The notes below the pieces were generated by a model. The model made no database searches, was not told the origin of the DNA, and worked only from the letters and a program-made list of their open reading frames with translations. 64,000 nt of DNA. Source: Chitinophagaceae bacterium (GTDB lineage: Bacteria > Bacteroidota > Bacteroidia > Chitinophagales > Chitinophagaceae). Below, piece after piece: positions 17,731 through 26,310 of the stretch. Within the stretch, counting starts at the first letter, position 1. Every line of letters begins with the position of its first letter. The translations under genes were made by a program, and so were the position numbers. The stretch is from positions 1-64,000 of the forward strand of contig JAGXRG010000069.1 in assembly GCA_018335935.1 (NCBI GenBank). The letters are read 5' to 3'.

Positions 17731-18783
17731 TTATCTATTTGAATACATGTTATCATAATAACCCTTATAAGCTCCACTAGTTACATGCTCTAACCAATCT
17801 TTATTTTCTAAATACCAAATAATGGTTTCTTCTAATCCTTGTTCAAAAGTAACAGAAGGTTTCCAGCCAAGTTCTGTATTGATTTTTGTGGCATCAATCG
17901 CATATCTTCTATCATGTCCTGGACGATCTTTGATGTAAGTAATTAACTGTTCACTTTCACCAACATTTCTTCCTAACTTTTCATCCATGAGCTTACAAAG
18001 CAGTTTTACCAAATCAATATTCTTCCATTCATTAAATCCACCAATATTGTAAGTGTCATTTACTTTTCCTTGATGAAACACTAAATCGATGGCAATAGCA
18101 TGATCTTTAACATAAAGCCAATCACGCGTATATAAACCATCACCATAAACCGGTAAAGGTTTTTTGTTGATGATATTATTGATGAAAAGTGGAATTAATT
18201 TTTCAGGAAAATGAAAAGGACCATAATTATTACTGCAATTAGAAATTACCGTTTGCAAATGATAGGTTTCAGCATAAGCCCTCACAAAATGATCTGAGGA
18301 TGCTTTGCTTGCACTATAAGGTGAGTTTGGACTGTAAGCTGTAGTTTCAGTAAAGAAACCAGTCTCTCCTAATGCACCATACACTTCATCTGTTGAAACA
18401 TGATAAAATAAATGTTTGCTCAAATCATCTTTCCAAAATTCTTTTGCAGTGTTTAATAAGTTTACGGTTCCTATAACATTTGTATAAACAAAATCTAAAG
18501 GAGAAAGTATTGAACGATCAACATGTGATTCTGCAGCCAAATGAATGACATCTGTAATTTGATGTTCTTGGAAAACAGTTTTTAAATGATCAGCATCTAG
18601 AATATTTACTTTCTCGAATTTGTAATTAGACGATTGGTCTACATCTTTTAAATTCTCCAAATTTCCTGCATAAGTAAGAGCATCGAGATTGATGATATTA
18701 TAATTAGGATATTTGTTGACGAATAATCGTACAACATGACTACCAATAAAACCTGCTCCACCTGTGATTAAAATATTCTTCAT
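17731..18783 (-). CDS. rmlB: dTDP-glucose 4,6-dehydratase
   Basis: 350 residues, extended short-chain dehydrogenase. NAD-binding GGAGFIGSHVV is near residue 8; the catalytic STDEVYG (Asp-Glu) and YSASKASSDH (YxxxK) motifs and the RDWLYVKDHA segment are present. Produces dTDP-4-keto-6-deoxyglucose, the shared precursor of rhamnose and of 3-amino-3,6-dideoxyhexoses (Fuc3NAc/Qui3NAc), for which the FdtA/FdtB-like genes at 42-45 kb are present. It lies 89 bp after fcl. Confidence 0.97.
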   Translation of the reverse strand: MKNILITGGAGFIGSHVVRLFVNKYPNYNIINLDALTYAGNLENLKDVDQSSNYKFEKVNILDADHLKTVFQEHQITDVIHLAAESHVDRSILSPLDFVYTNVIGTVNLLNTAKEFWKDDLSKHLFYHVSTDEVYGALGETGFFTETTAYSPNSPYSASKASSDHFVRAYAETYHLQTVISNCSNNYGPFHFPEKLIPLFINNIINKKPLPVYGDGLYTRDWLYVKDHAIAIDLVFHQGKVNDTYNIGGFNEWKNIDLVKLLCKLMDEKLGRNVGESEQLITYIKDRPGHDRRYAIDATKINTELGWKPSVTFEQGLEETIIWYLENKDWLEHVTSGAYKGYYDNMYSNR

Positions 18784-18872
18784 TGTGTTATGTGCTGCTT
18801 AAAATTTGAATGCAAAGAAAAATGATTGAGATTAATTTATATGAATTGATTTCTTGTAATTATCCTAATACA

Positions 18873-19805
18873 TTATTCCCAAACAGTGTTTTTGATTTCT
18901 TCATAAACTTTTTTGATGCCTTCTTCTAAAGATATTGAAGCTTTCCAACCTTTAGAAGCCAGTTTGCTTACATCCATTAATTTTCTTGGAGTACCATCTG
19001 GCTTGGTTGTATCCCAAACTATCTCACCTTCAAATGCTGTAATTTTTTTAACTAATTGAGCCAGATCTTTAATGCTAATATCTTCTCCAAAACCAATATT
19101 AATTAATCCGCTTTCATTGTAATGTTGCATGAGATAGTAGCAAGCATCTGCCAAATCATCTACATGTAAAAATTCTCTATAAGGACTACCGGTACCCCAA
19201 AGTGTTACTGATGCTTCTTGATTTCTTTTTGCTGCAATGAATTTTCTGAGCAATGCCGGCAATACATGTGATTTTTCTAAATCGTAATTATCATTTGGCC
19301 CATACAAATTTGTGGGCATTACCGAAATAAAATTACAACCATATTGAGCACGATAAGCATCGCACAACTCAATACCTGCAATTTTTGCAATGGCATAAGG
19401 CTGATTGGTTTTTTCTAAATATCCCGATAATAAAGATTCTTCTTGTAAAGGCTGTGGAGCCATTTTAGGGTAAATGCAAGATGAACCTAAGAACATTAAT
19501 TTGGTTACTTGATGCAAATAAGCTGCATGAATGATGTTAGCTTCCATCATCAAATTATCATAAACAAATTCTGCTCTATAAGTATTATTAGCAACAATGC
19601 CACCAACTTTTGCAGCAGCCAAAAAAACATATTGTGGTTTTTCTTCAGCAAAAAAATCTTGTACCGCTTGCTGGTTTCTTAAATCTAATTCTTGTGAGGT
19701 TCTGGTAACAATATTTTGAAAGCCTTCAGAATGCAACTTTCTAACAATTGCACTACCTACCATTCCTCTATGCCCTGCAATGTATATTTTATCTGTAGTA
19801 TTCAT
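18873..19805 (-). CDS. fcl: GDP-L-fucose synthase
   Basis: 310 residues; NADPH-dependent 3,5-epimerase/4-reductase that turns GDP-4-keto-6-deoxymannose into GDP-L-fucose. Motifs: AGHRGMVGSAIVRKL, AAAKVGGI, LGSSCIYPKMAPQPLQEE (active-site Ser/Cys), YAIAKIAGIEL (YxxxK), NLYGPNDNYD and REFLHVDDLADA. Its upstream partner gmd is separated from it only by the inverted-repeat cassette with a four-helix-bundle gene, which seems to have split a gmd-fcl pair. Confidence 0.96.
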   Translation of the reverse strand: MNTTDKIYIAGHRGMVGSAIVRKLHSEGFQNIVTRTSQELDLRNQQAVQDFFAEEKPQYVFLAAAKVGGIVANNTYRAEFVYDNLMMEANIIHAAYLHQVTKLMFLGSSCIYPKMAPQPLQEESLLSGYLEKTNQPYAIAKIAGIELCDAYRAQYGCNFISVMPTNLYGPNDNYDLEKSHVLPALLRKFIAAKRNQEASVTLWGTGSPYREFLHVDDLADACYYLMQHYNESGLINIGFGEDISIKDLAQLVKKITAFEGEIVWDTTKPDGTPRKLMDVSKLASKGWKASISLEEGIKKVYEEIKNTVWE

Positions 19806-19810
19806 TTATT

Positions 19811-20286
19811 TAAGTCTTTGGTCTTTGGGTAAAAGTCTTTTGGGTTTACCCAAAAATTATTTTAATATACTAGATCTTAAAGCACTAATTCTTTTTTGTA
19901 GTGATTGAATTTCATCAATTAACCCTTTACTATTTTCAATTGAAATAAAATTAAGGTTTGTTGAAATAATTAATAAAGTTTCCACTTCAAAACAAGAGCC
20001 TATGGATATTTCTAAAAACCTAGCAAAGTCATTTGCCGTTTTTCTGCTGCAACCCTCTGCAATATTGGTTGAAATAGAAATTGAAGCTCTTGTTATTTGT
20101 GAAATAATACCATATTTTTCAGAACTAGGAAATGATTCTGATACATTATAAATTTTCGTTACAAAATCAATAGCAATTTTCCAGACTTCAAGTTCTCTGT
20201 AGTTTCTCATAATTAAGTCGTTAGTCTTTGGCTGAAAGTCTTTAGTATTCTAGCTAAAGACTTTTACCTTTAACCCAAAGACCAAT
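19811..20286. mobile_element. Inverted-repeat cassette around a four-helix-bundle gene, copy 2 (between gmd and fcl)
   Basis: The left arm (TTGGTCTTTGG 19818-19828 plus GGTAAAAGTCTTT 19828-19840) and the right arm (AAAGACTTTTACC 20256-20268 plus CCAAAGACCAA 20275-20285) are inverted copies; the right arm has a 6-nt insertion between its two blocks. The right flank also contains a perfect 11-bp hairpin (20235-20245 with 20254-20264), and the left flank a 9-bp hairpin (19825-19833 with 19845-19853). The arms reach to 1 bp before the gmd stop codon. The arm sequence differs from copy 1, but the architecture is the same. Confidence 0.5.
19857..20210 (-). CDS. Four-helix-bundle protein, 23S rRNA IVS-protein family (orphan)
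   Basis: 117 residues with the classic family signature: YRELEVWKIAIDFV at the start, SFPSSEKYGIISQITRASISISTNIAEGCSRK (~28-59), FARFLEISIGSCFEVETLL and a C-terminal helix. This family includes proteins encoded in intervening sequences of 23S rRNA genes and many orphan copies of unknown function; structures known for the family are pentameric helical bundles with basic surfaces. It is oriented with the sugar genes and interrupts the gmd-fcl pair. It belongs to a different subfamily from the copy at 12861. Confidence 0.88.
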   Translation of the reverse strand: MRNYRELEVWKIAIDFVTKIYNVSESFPSSEKYGIISQITRASISISTNIAEGCSRKTANDFARFLEISIGSCFEVETLLIISTNLNFISIENSKGLIDEIQSLQKRISALRSSILK

Positions 20287-21378
20287 CTACAATCCACTTT
20301 CCTTAATATGTTTTTCCTTTTTAAAAATTACAACGTCACTGGCCACCATTTCTTTAATCATTTCAGGCAATGTGTATTTCGGTTGCCATCCTAATTTTTC
20401 TTTGGCTTTAGAAGCATCTCCTATTAATAAATCAACTTCAGTTGGTCTAAAATATCTTGGATCTACTTTAACAACTACCTTACCTTCTGGCAATTGAAAC
20501 TCTGGATGTGAACATTTAACTACATACCCTTCTTCATGATCTCCTTCACCTCTAAATGCTAATTCAATGCCCACTTCTGCAAAACTCATTTTACAAAAAT
20601 CTCTGATCGTAGTAGTGATACCTGTTGCTAATACAAAATCTTCTGGTTGCTCTTGTTGAAGAATTAAATACATCCCTTCAATAAAATCTTTTGCATGACC
20701 CCAATCTCTTTTGGCATTCAGGTTTCCTAAATAAGTACAATCTTGCATGCCTAAGGCAATTTTTGCTGTAGCTCTGGTAATTTTTCTGGTTACAAAAGTT
20801 TCACCTCTATTGGGTGATTCGTGATTAAACAAAATACCATTACAAGCAAACATATTATACGCTTCACGATAGTTTACGGTTATCCAATATGCATAGAGTT
20901 TTGCAACAGCATATGGAGAACGAGGATAGAAAGGTGTTGTTTCACTTTGTGGTACAGCCTGCACTAACCCATATAACTCTGATGTTGAAGCTTGATAGAT
21001 TTTAGTTTTTTGAGTTAAGCCTAATAAACGAACAGCTTCTAAAATTCTTAATGTTCCAATACCATCTGCATTGGCAGTATATTCAGGCTCTTCGAAACTT
21101 ACATGAACATGACTCATAGCAGCCAAATTATAAATTTCATCGGGCTGTACTTCTTGAATAATTCTTATTAAATTGGTGCTATCTGTTAAATCGCCATAAT
21201 GCAAATGCAAATGCCTATTTGGAATATGAGGATCCTCGTATAAATGGTCTATTCTTTGAGTATTAAATAAAGAACTTCTTCTTTTTATTCCATGAACTAC
21301 ATATCCTTTTTTTAAAAGAAACTCGGCTAAATAAGCTCCATCTTGTCCTGTAATACCTGTTATGAGAGCAATTTTCAT
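20287..21378 (-). CDS. gmd: GDP-mannose 4,6-dehydratase
   Basis: 363 residues; converts GDP-D-mannose to GDP-4-keto-6-deoxymannose, the precursor of GDP-L-fucose, GDP-rhamnose or GDP-perosamine. [15 protein letters not shown] near the N-terminus, [53 protein letters not shown] (YxxxK), [16 protein letters not shown] and the [12 protein letters not shown] motif are intact. With fcl nearby the product is probably GDP-L-fucose. GDP-mannose-forming enzymes (ManB/ManC) are not in the window. It follows the GT4 at 21388 by 9 bp. Confidence 0.97.
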   Translation of the reverse strand: MKIALITGITGQDGAYLAEFLLKKGYVVHGIKRRSSLFNTQRIDHLYEDPHIPNRHLHLHYGDLTDSTNLIRIIQEVQPDEIYNLAAMSHVHVSFEEPEYTANADGIGTLRILEAVRLLGLTQKTKIYQASTSELYGLVQAVPQSETTPFYPRSPYAVAKLYAYWITVNYREAYNMFACNGILFNHESPNRGETFVTRKITRATAKIALGMQDCTYLGNLNAKRDWGHAKDFIEGMYLILQQEQPEDFVLATGITTTIRDFCKMSFAEVGIELAFRGEGDHEEGYVVKCSHPEFQLPEGKVVVKVDPRYFRPTEVDLLIGDASKAKEKLGWQPKYTLPEMIKEMVASDVVIFKKEKHIKESGL

Positions 21379-21387
21379 GTAATGATT

Positions 21388-22488
21388 TTAATTATTGATG
21401 ATGGTTTGAAAATAATGTAATGTTTTTTGATACATATGATTAAAGGTGTAATGAGCTTCATAAGTTGCTCTTGCTGCTTTTCCCATATTCTGCCTCACTT
21501 CTTTATTCTTTTGCAAATATTCAATTTTTTCTTTAAGTGATTGGCTATCGCCTTTTTTTATCACAAATCCTTCTACTCCATTAGTGATGGCTTCTCCAGC
21601 ACCACCAACATCAGTAACAATAATGGGTAAACCAGCACTCATTGCTTCTAAAGTTGAGATTGGGAAGCCTTCCCAATTTGAAACCAGTACGAATATTTGA
21701 GATTCCGACAAATATGCATCTACACTACTTTGAAAACCTAAAAATTGAACTTTACTTTCAATATTTAATTGCTTTGCAAAATGTTGATTTTTTTCTAGCA
21801 GTGGGCCATCGCCTAATAAAAGCAATTCAATTCCTTCAATGTCTTTTATGGCTTCAAATAGTGTTCGATGATCTTTTTGATGATCGTGACGAGCAATAAA
21901 AATAATTTTAGTTAGATCAGATTCATTAAAACTTTGTGTTTTAATTTTCTTATCAGAAATTCCGTTTTTTATTACTTTAGTTTTTTCAGGATAAATCGTT
22001 TTAGATTTTTTGCCTAATTCAAAATCGAATTCACTTACACAAATCCAATAGCCACTATATTTTCTCAGTATTTTTTCAATTAATTTAAAAGCTACAATTT
22101 TCAAAAAAGGAAGTCCATTTGTATAAGACCATCCATGAACAACAAATACGTTTTTGGTTTTTGCTAAATAACAAGCTATTCTTCCTACAATGCCAGACTT
22201 AGATGAATTAATACAAACTAGATCTGGCTTTACTTCTGCAATCAATCTTTTTAATTCAAAAATTACTTTTACATCTTTCCAAGGATGAATAGATGTTTCT
22301 AAGTTTTTTACAATTTTAGTAGTAATATTATGATGAAGAAGTTGATGGTTTAATTCGCCATTTGTTCCCATTGCAACAATTACTTCATGCCCATCATTAC
22401 TCAATTGAATGGCAAGCTCTTTAACATAAATTTGAGCACCCCCAATATTATCTCCTTTAGTAATTAAAAATAAAAACTTATGCTTCAC
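21388..22488 (-). CDS. GT4-family glycosyltransferase
   Basis: 366 residues, GT-B fold. The N-terminal KGDNIGGAQIYVKELAIQL loop and the C-terminal nucleotide-sugar motif EGFPISTLEAMSAGLPIIVTD (E-x7-E type) identify a retaining GT4 enzyme. Donor and acceptor are unknown. The start is GTG, overlapping the upstream gene's TGA as GTGA, so translation is likely coupled. It belongs to the downstream export operon (31.3-16.1 kb). Confidence 0.88.
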   Translation of the reverse strand: MKHKFLFLITKGDNIGGAQIYVKELAIQLSNDGHEVIVAMGTNGELNHQLLHHNITTKIVKNLETSIHPWKDVKVIFELKRLIAEVKPDLVCINSSKSGIVGRIACYLAKTKNVFVVHGWSYTNGLPFLKIVAFKLIEKILRKYSGYWICVSEFDFELGKKSKTIYPEKTKVIKNGISDKKIKTQSFNESDLTKIIFIARHDHQKDHRTLFEAIKDIEGIELLLLGDGPLLEKNQHFAKQLNIESKVQFLGFQSSVDAYLSESQIFVLVSNWEGFPISTLEAMSAGLPIIVTDVGGAGEAITNGVEGFVIKKGDSQSLKEKIEYLQKNKEVRQNMGKAARATYEAHYTFNHMYQKTLHYFQTIINN

Positions 22489-23576
22489 TTGGAATTAGAT
22501 TTTGAAGAATTAATCATATTCTTAAATGCATCAATATAATTTGATTCATTTTTAAAATGATTAGCACAATTCTGTTTCATTAGCAAATATGAATCTTCGT
22601 TCAAAAATAAATCATGAATTTTTTTTCCCATCTCATATAATTCATGATTATTAGAGTTATCCTGAACAATAAATCCATTCATATGATCAGTTACATAGTT
22701 CTTTATTTCACCAACAGGAGTAACAATAGGAATCACTCCATGTATCATGGCATCTACAACACTCATTGCCATTCCTTCGTTGTTACTCATCTGTATATAA
22801 AAATGATACAAAGGATAAATATTACTGGTTTGAGAAGCATCAAAAACACCTTTAAACCTTACCTGATTGTTAAGTTGTAGAGTGTCAATTTTTTTGTTTA
22901 AAATTTCCTGATATTTAGCAGAACCTGTGCCATATATATCAAATAAAAATTGGGGCTCAATTTTTTTGAATTCAAAAAAGAAGTCGAGTACTTTTTCTAA
23001 ATTTTTGGATTCATGTAATCTACCGGCATATAAAAATCGAATTGGTAATTTTACATTTTGAAGAGTTTGCCTATCAGTTTTATCATTATTAAATATATAA
23101 GGAATTACAAATTGGGGTGTAGTATTTGACAGTAAATGCTGAAAAGCTTTTTGAGAATGTTTAGAATCAAAAGCAATAGCAGTAGTTTTCTTCAAAATTA
23201 ATTGAGTAAAGAATTTATCTAACCAATGAAAATATTTTTCATTGTGAATAAAGGCAATAATTTTTGTGTTTTCGTTCAGTATTTTTTTTGCTAACCATCC
23301 TACTAAATAACTCTTCCATAGTGAAAGTATTAGAATGTCTGGCTTTTCTTTTCTTAATTGAATTAATATAGGAATGATTGAAAAAATGATGAACTTGTTT
23401 TTGGCAAAAATGAAATGATTGGCAACTTTGTCATTAATAAAACTATTGTGATTTGATAGTGTTACAACTTTATAGTCAAAATGATAATTGAGTTCTTCTA
23501 CTGATAAATTAATTCCCTTTTCAACACCTCCAAGCTGCATCGATGATATTAAATGAATGACTTTAATTCTTTGCAT
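22485..23576 (-). CDS. GT4-family glycosyltransferase
   Basis: 363 residues. The N-terminal HLISSMQLGGVEKGINL glycine loop, FLYAGRLHESKNLEKVLDFF at the start of the second Rossmann domain and NNEGMAMSVVDAMIHGVIPIVTPVGE near the C-terminus identify a GT-B, GT4-type enzyme that adds a sugar to the growing lipid-linked unit at the cytoplasmic membrane. It overlaps the Wzy-like gene by 14 bp and the next glycosyltransferase by 4 bp. Specificity is unknown. Confidence 0.85.
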   Translation of the reverse strand: MQRIKVIHLISSMQLGGVEKGINLSVEELNYHFDYKVVTLSNHNSFINDKVANHFIFAKNKFIIFSIIPILIQLRKEKPDILILSLWKSYLVGWLAKKILNENTKIIAFIHNEKYFHWLDKFFTQLILKKTTAIAFDSKHSQKAFQHLLSNTTPQFVIPYIFNNDKTDRQTLQNVKLPIRFLYAGRLHESKNLEKVLDFFFEFKKIEPQFLFDIYGTGSAKYQEILNKKIDTLQLNNQVRFKGVFDASQTSNIYPLYHFYIQMSNNEGMAMSVVDAMIHGVIPIVTPVGEIKNYVTDHMNGFIVQDNSNNHELYEMGKKIHDLFLNEDSYLLMKQNCANHFKNESNYIDAFKNMINSSKSNSK

Positions 23577-24831
23577 ATTTTTGTTGAAATGAATAATAAT
23601 AAAACATAATGAATGCCAATAAAAACCAAAACCAAGGATACCAATAATTTGAAATATTATTATAGTGCAACAAACCAGCTATAAAAGAAGTCAACAAGAA
23701 AATACTAATGATGTGTTTGATTTGATAAAGCTTTATTAACACAAAAAAAATCACCATTAAGAAAATAGCCAGACTTATTAAGCCATTTTCAAAAGCAATA
23801 GTTTGGTATACCGACAAGAAAGTATAACTATCATCATGTTCAAAAATTTTATACCAACTTGGCCCAGATCCAAATAAGATATTCTCTATAGGAAGTTTTG
23901 GAAACTTTTGCCAGAAATAATCAGAACGTTCTTGTCTATCATTTAATGAAAATGAATCGAATTTTTCATCAAGTGTTATTTGTAAAATTTCGTTTAAAGG
24001 AATAAAAGCATTGATGATTTGCCAAACGATTAATACAACAAATATGGTTAATAATATTTTTTTGTAATTCCTAAAAAGGTCATTTCGAATTAAATTAAAT
24101 TTTAATACAATCGCCAATAAAATACTAAAAGGAATTAAGATAAATGATGAAACACTAAAGGAAGTAATAATAGAAATTACAATACAAAAAGTAGCAATGT
24201 TTTTAATCATTGGTTTTAAAGTACAAAAATTGCTAAAGTATAGATAGTAAATACTCAGAGGAGCAAATAACTCCATCATAAAACCATAATGGCCCGATTC
24301 TTCAGCAAAGCCTCGTGATCGAATTAAAAACCCAGTAATTAATGGGTCGTACTCTTTCACATTGGCTCTAGGTATAAAATCAGTTACATTAATTGATAAA
24401 AAATTAGTTAATGTAAATTCAAATAAAGAAAAAAGGGAACTGATTAAAACTGCAATAAAAACAACCTTTAATGTGCTTGCTAATAATTGCTTTGGAGAGG
24501 TATGACTTATAAAAAAAAGATAGGGAGAAATAAAAAATAAAAGAAAAGAGCTAAAATATGCAAGTGTATGATTCAAAGAAAAAGAATAGGCTAAGCCATT
24601 CACTAAAAACGATATTAAAACAAAAAATAAAAAAAGAGAAATTAATACAACTTCATTATTAATAAAATTTATGGGCAATGATTTATTCTTTACATTTTGA
24701 ATAACATTAAAGCCCAATAAAAATAATGCTGCAATAATGGGCAAGTTGATTGTACCACTTAATGCAAAAGCAGAAGTAAAAGGCATTGCTAATATATAAA
24801 CAAAAAAAAGTCTATTACCTAAGGTATGCAC
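23563..24831 (-). CDS. wzy: O-antigen polymerase/ligase-family membrane protein (Wzy-like)
   Basis: 422 residues, about 10-11 hydrophobic segments with one large extracytoplasmic loop around residues 280-340 (NEILQITLDEKFDSFSLNDRQERSDYFW...FGSGPSWY). That loop, with RQERSDYFW followed by ILFGSGP, is typical of Wzy_C/O-antigen-ligase proteins that polymerise repeat units or transfer them to a carrier. It is the polymerase candidate of the downstream export system, next to its flippase and chain-length protein. The start is GTG at 24831; it overlaps the upstream GT2 by 17 bp. Confidence 0.8.
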   Translation of the reverse strand: MHTLGNRLFFVYILAMPFTSAFALSGTINLPIIAALFLLGFNVIQNVKNKSLPINFINNEVVLISLFLFFVLISFLVNGLAYSFSLNHTLAYFSSFLLFFISPYLFFISHTSPKQLLASTLKVVFIAVLISSLFSLFEFTLTNFLSINVTDFIPRANVKEYDPLITGFLIRSRGFAEESGHYGFMMELFAPLSIYYLYFSNFCTLKPMIKNIATFCIVISIITSFSVSSFILIPFSILLAIVLKFNLIRNDLFRNYKKILLTIFVVLIVWQIINAFIPLNEILQITLDEKFDSFSLNDRQERSDYFWQKFPKLPIENILFGSGPSWYKIFEHDDSYTFLSVYQTIAFENGLISLAIFLMVIFFVLIKLYQIKHIISIFLLTSFIAGLLHYNNISNYWYPWFWFLLAFIMFYYYSFQQKYAKN

Positions 24832-25597
24832 TAGATTTTAATTTATAAAGTATCCAATTTTTGTAATAATAATACTTTCTTTTAATGAAAGAGATTTGAT
24901 TTAAACCCCATTCGTTTAAGATTAAAATTCGCTCTGCATCAATTTTACCACTACTAGTAATACTATTGGGATGATCTCTAAAAACTGTACTAATAATATT
25001 AAGATGTTTGTAATTGTTAGTAGAATGTTTTAATGCTTTCAAAATGTAATCGAAATCAGAAGCATACTTATATTGTAGATTGTAAGTTAAATTATTTTTT
25101 TCGATAAATGCTCTGGAAATAAAAAAACTTGGATGAGGAACAAATGTGCAATGCTCAGAACATAGCACTTCGTCAAATGAATATTTTCTTAATTTAATAT
25201 GTCTAAATCTACCTTCAATTTTTCTAGCAATATCACAATAGAAAAAATCAAGATTATTAAATTTAATTTTGGTAGAAATATTTTCTAATGTGTTTGAAGA
25301 AAATAAATAATCATCAGAATTTAAAATTAGAATATAATCGCCAGTAGCTTTTGCAATTCCTTTGTTGATAGCATCATACATGCCAGCATCTTTTTCAGAA
25401 ATAAAATAATGCAACTGATCTGAATATTGATTGATAATATTAACTGTTTGATCACTTGATGCTCCATCAATAATAATAAACTCTACATTAGCATATGTTT
25501 GATTGAGCACACTTTTTATAGTTTCTTCAATAAAAGCCTCACCATTATACACAACAGTGATGATTGAAAATTTTAGTGAATTTATAGAAGTCATCAT
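24815..25597 (-). CDS. GT2-family glycosyltransferase (WcaA/WcaE-like)
   Basis: 260 residues, GT-A fold. KFSIITVVYNGEAFIEETI, FIIIDGASSDQT, SEKDAGMYDAINKGIAKATGDYILILNSDDYL and HPSFFISR are family hallmarks; NSDDY holds the metal/nucleotide-binding aspartates. It resembles the 31433 gene of the upstream operon, including the YDAxNKGI motif. It overlaps the FkbM gene by 4 bp. Confidence 0.88.
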   Translation of the reverse strand: MMTSINSLKFSIITVVYNGEAFIEETIKSVLNQTYANVEFIIIDGASSDQTVNIINQYSDQLHYFISEKDAGMYDAINKGIAKATGDYILILNSDDYLFSSNTLENISTKIKFNNLDFFYCDIARKIEGRFRHIKLRKYSFDEVLCSEHCTFVPHPSFFISRAFIEKNNLTYNLQYKYASDFDYILKALKHSTNNYKHLNIISTVFRDHPNSITSSGKIDAERILILNEWGLNQISFIKRKYYYYKNWILYKLKSSAYLR

Positions 25598-26310
25598 TTT
25601 ATAAAAATGGCATCTAATTGTAATAACTTACCAGTTTGTTCATTGGCTAATCCGCTCTCCACTGCAGCTAAAGCAAAACCAAACGATTCTATTTTCTTTT
25701 TTAATTCATCAAATAAAATCTCTCCTTCATATAAAGGTGTTAAAGACATTTCAACTTGCAACACTTTTATAGCATGTAAAGAGTTTGAAGCCCCATTCAG
25801 TACCATATTTTCATACCCCTGTGTGTCAATTTTTAAAAACACTTGTTCAGGTGCAATATTGTTTTCTCTCAGAAAAATATCAACCGTAGAAATTACAATT
25901 TCTTCAGAGTTCACATAAACAGATTCTTTTGCAACAGCAGTGTGTTCACTTAAAATAGGAAGTATAGAACTACTTACAGAGTTAGCAGCATTATTTATGG
26001 TAAGTTTGGTTTCAACTTCTCCTAATCCTTTATTAATAGCAATCCAATTTTGTTGATTTGCCTTTTTACTTAATTTTTTAAATGCTAGTGATTGTGGCTC
26101 AAATGAAAATATTTTGCCTTGATAACCATGCCGAAAAAGATGGGTAGCAAACTGACCCACATTGGCTCCAACATCTAAAACATAATCAACATGATTATTT
26201 TTCAAATATCTGATTAACCTTCTTTGTTCTCTTGAAGGATATCGTTTAACACTAAGATGAAATAAATTAAAAAAATAATTTACAAATTCTAATATAGATT
26301 GCTTAGTCAT
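25594..26310 (-). CDS. FkbM-family SAM-dependent methyltransferase
   Basis: 238 residues. The SAM-binding VDYVLDVGANVGQFATHLF is at ~38-56, followed by FSFEPQSLAF (acidic loop) and the FkbM-typical VFLKIDTQGYEN. It probably O-methylates a sugar of the repeat unit, as in other polysaccharide clusters. It overlaps the Wzx gene by 8 bp and the GT2 gene by 4 bp. The sugar position methylated cannot be inferred. Confidence 0.88.
   Translation of the reverse strand: MTKQSILEFVNYFFNLFHLSVKRYPSREQRRLIRYLKNNHVDYVLDVGANVGQFATHLFRHGYQGKIFSFEPQSLAFKKLSKKANQQNWIAINKGLGEVETKLTINNAANSVSSSILPILSEHTAVAKESVYVNSEEIVISTVDIFLRENNIAPEQVFLKIDTQGYENMVLNGASNSLHAIKVLQVEMSLTPLYEGEILFDELKKKIESFGFALAAVESGLANEQTGKLLQLDAIFIK

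Noticed and set aside
12861-20210. Four-helix-bundle genes as diversity-generating retroelement Avd genes
   Set aside because: No reverse transcriptase, template repeat or variable repeat is seen near either copy.
20235-20264. Perfect 11-bp hairpin between gmd and the four-helix-bundle gene as an intrinsic terminator
   Set aside because: No T run follows on the minus strand and downstream genes belong to the same pathway; treated as part of the inverted-repeat cassette.
25607-25918. Open reading frame of 103 codons on the plus strand
   Set aside because: Antisense to the well-supported FkbM methyltransferase; composition and lack of motifs show it is a shadow frame. The same holds for the frames at 9623-9916, 9280-9462, 58357-58641 and similar.
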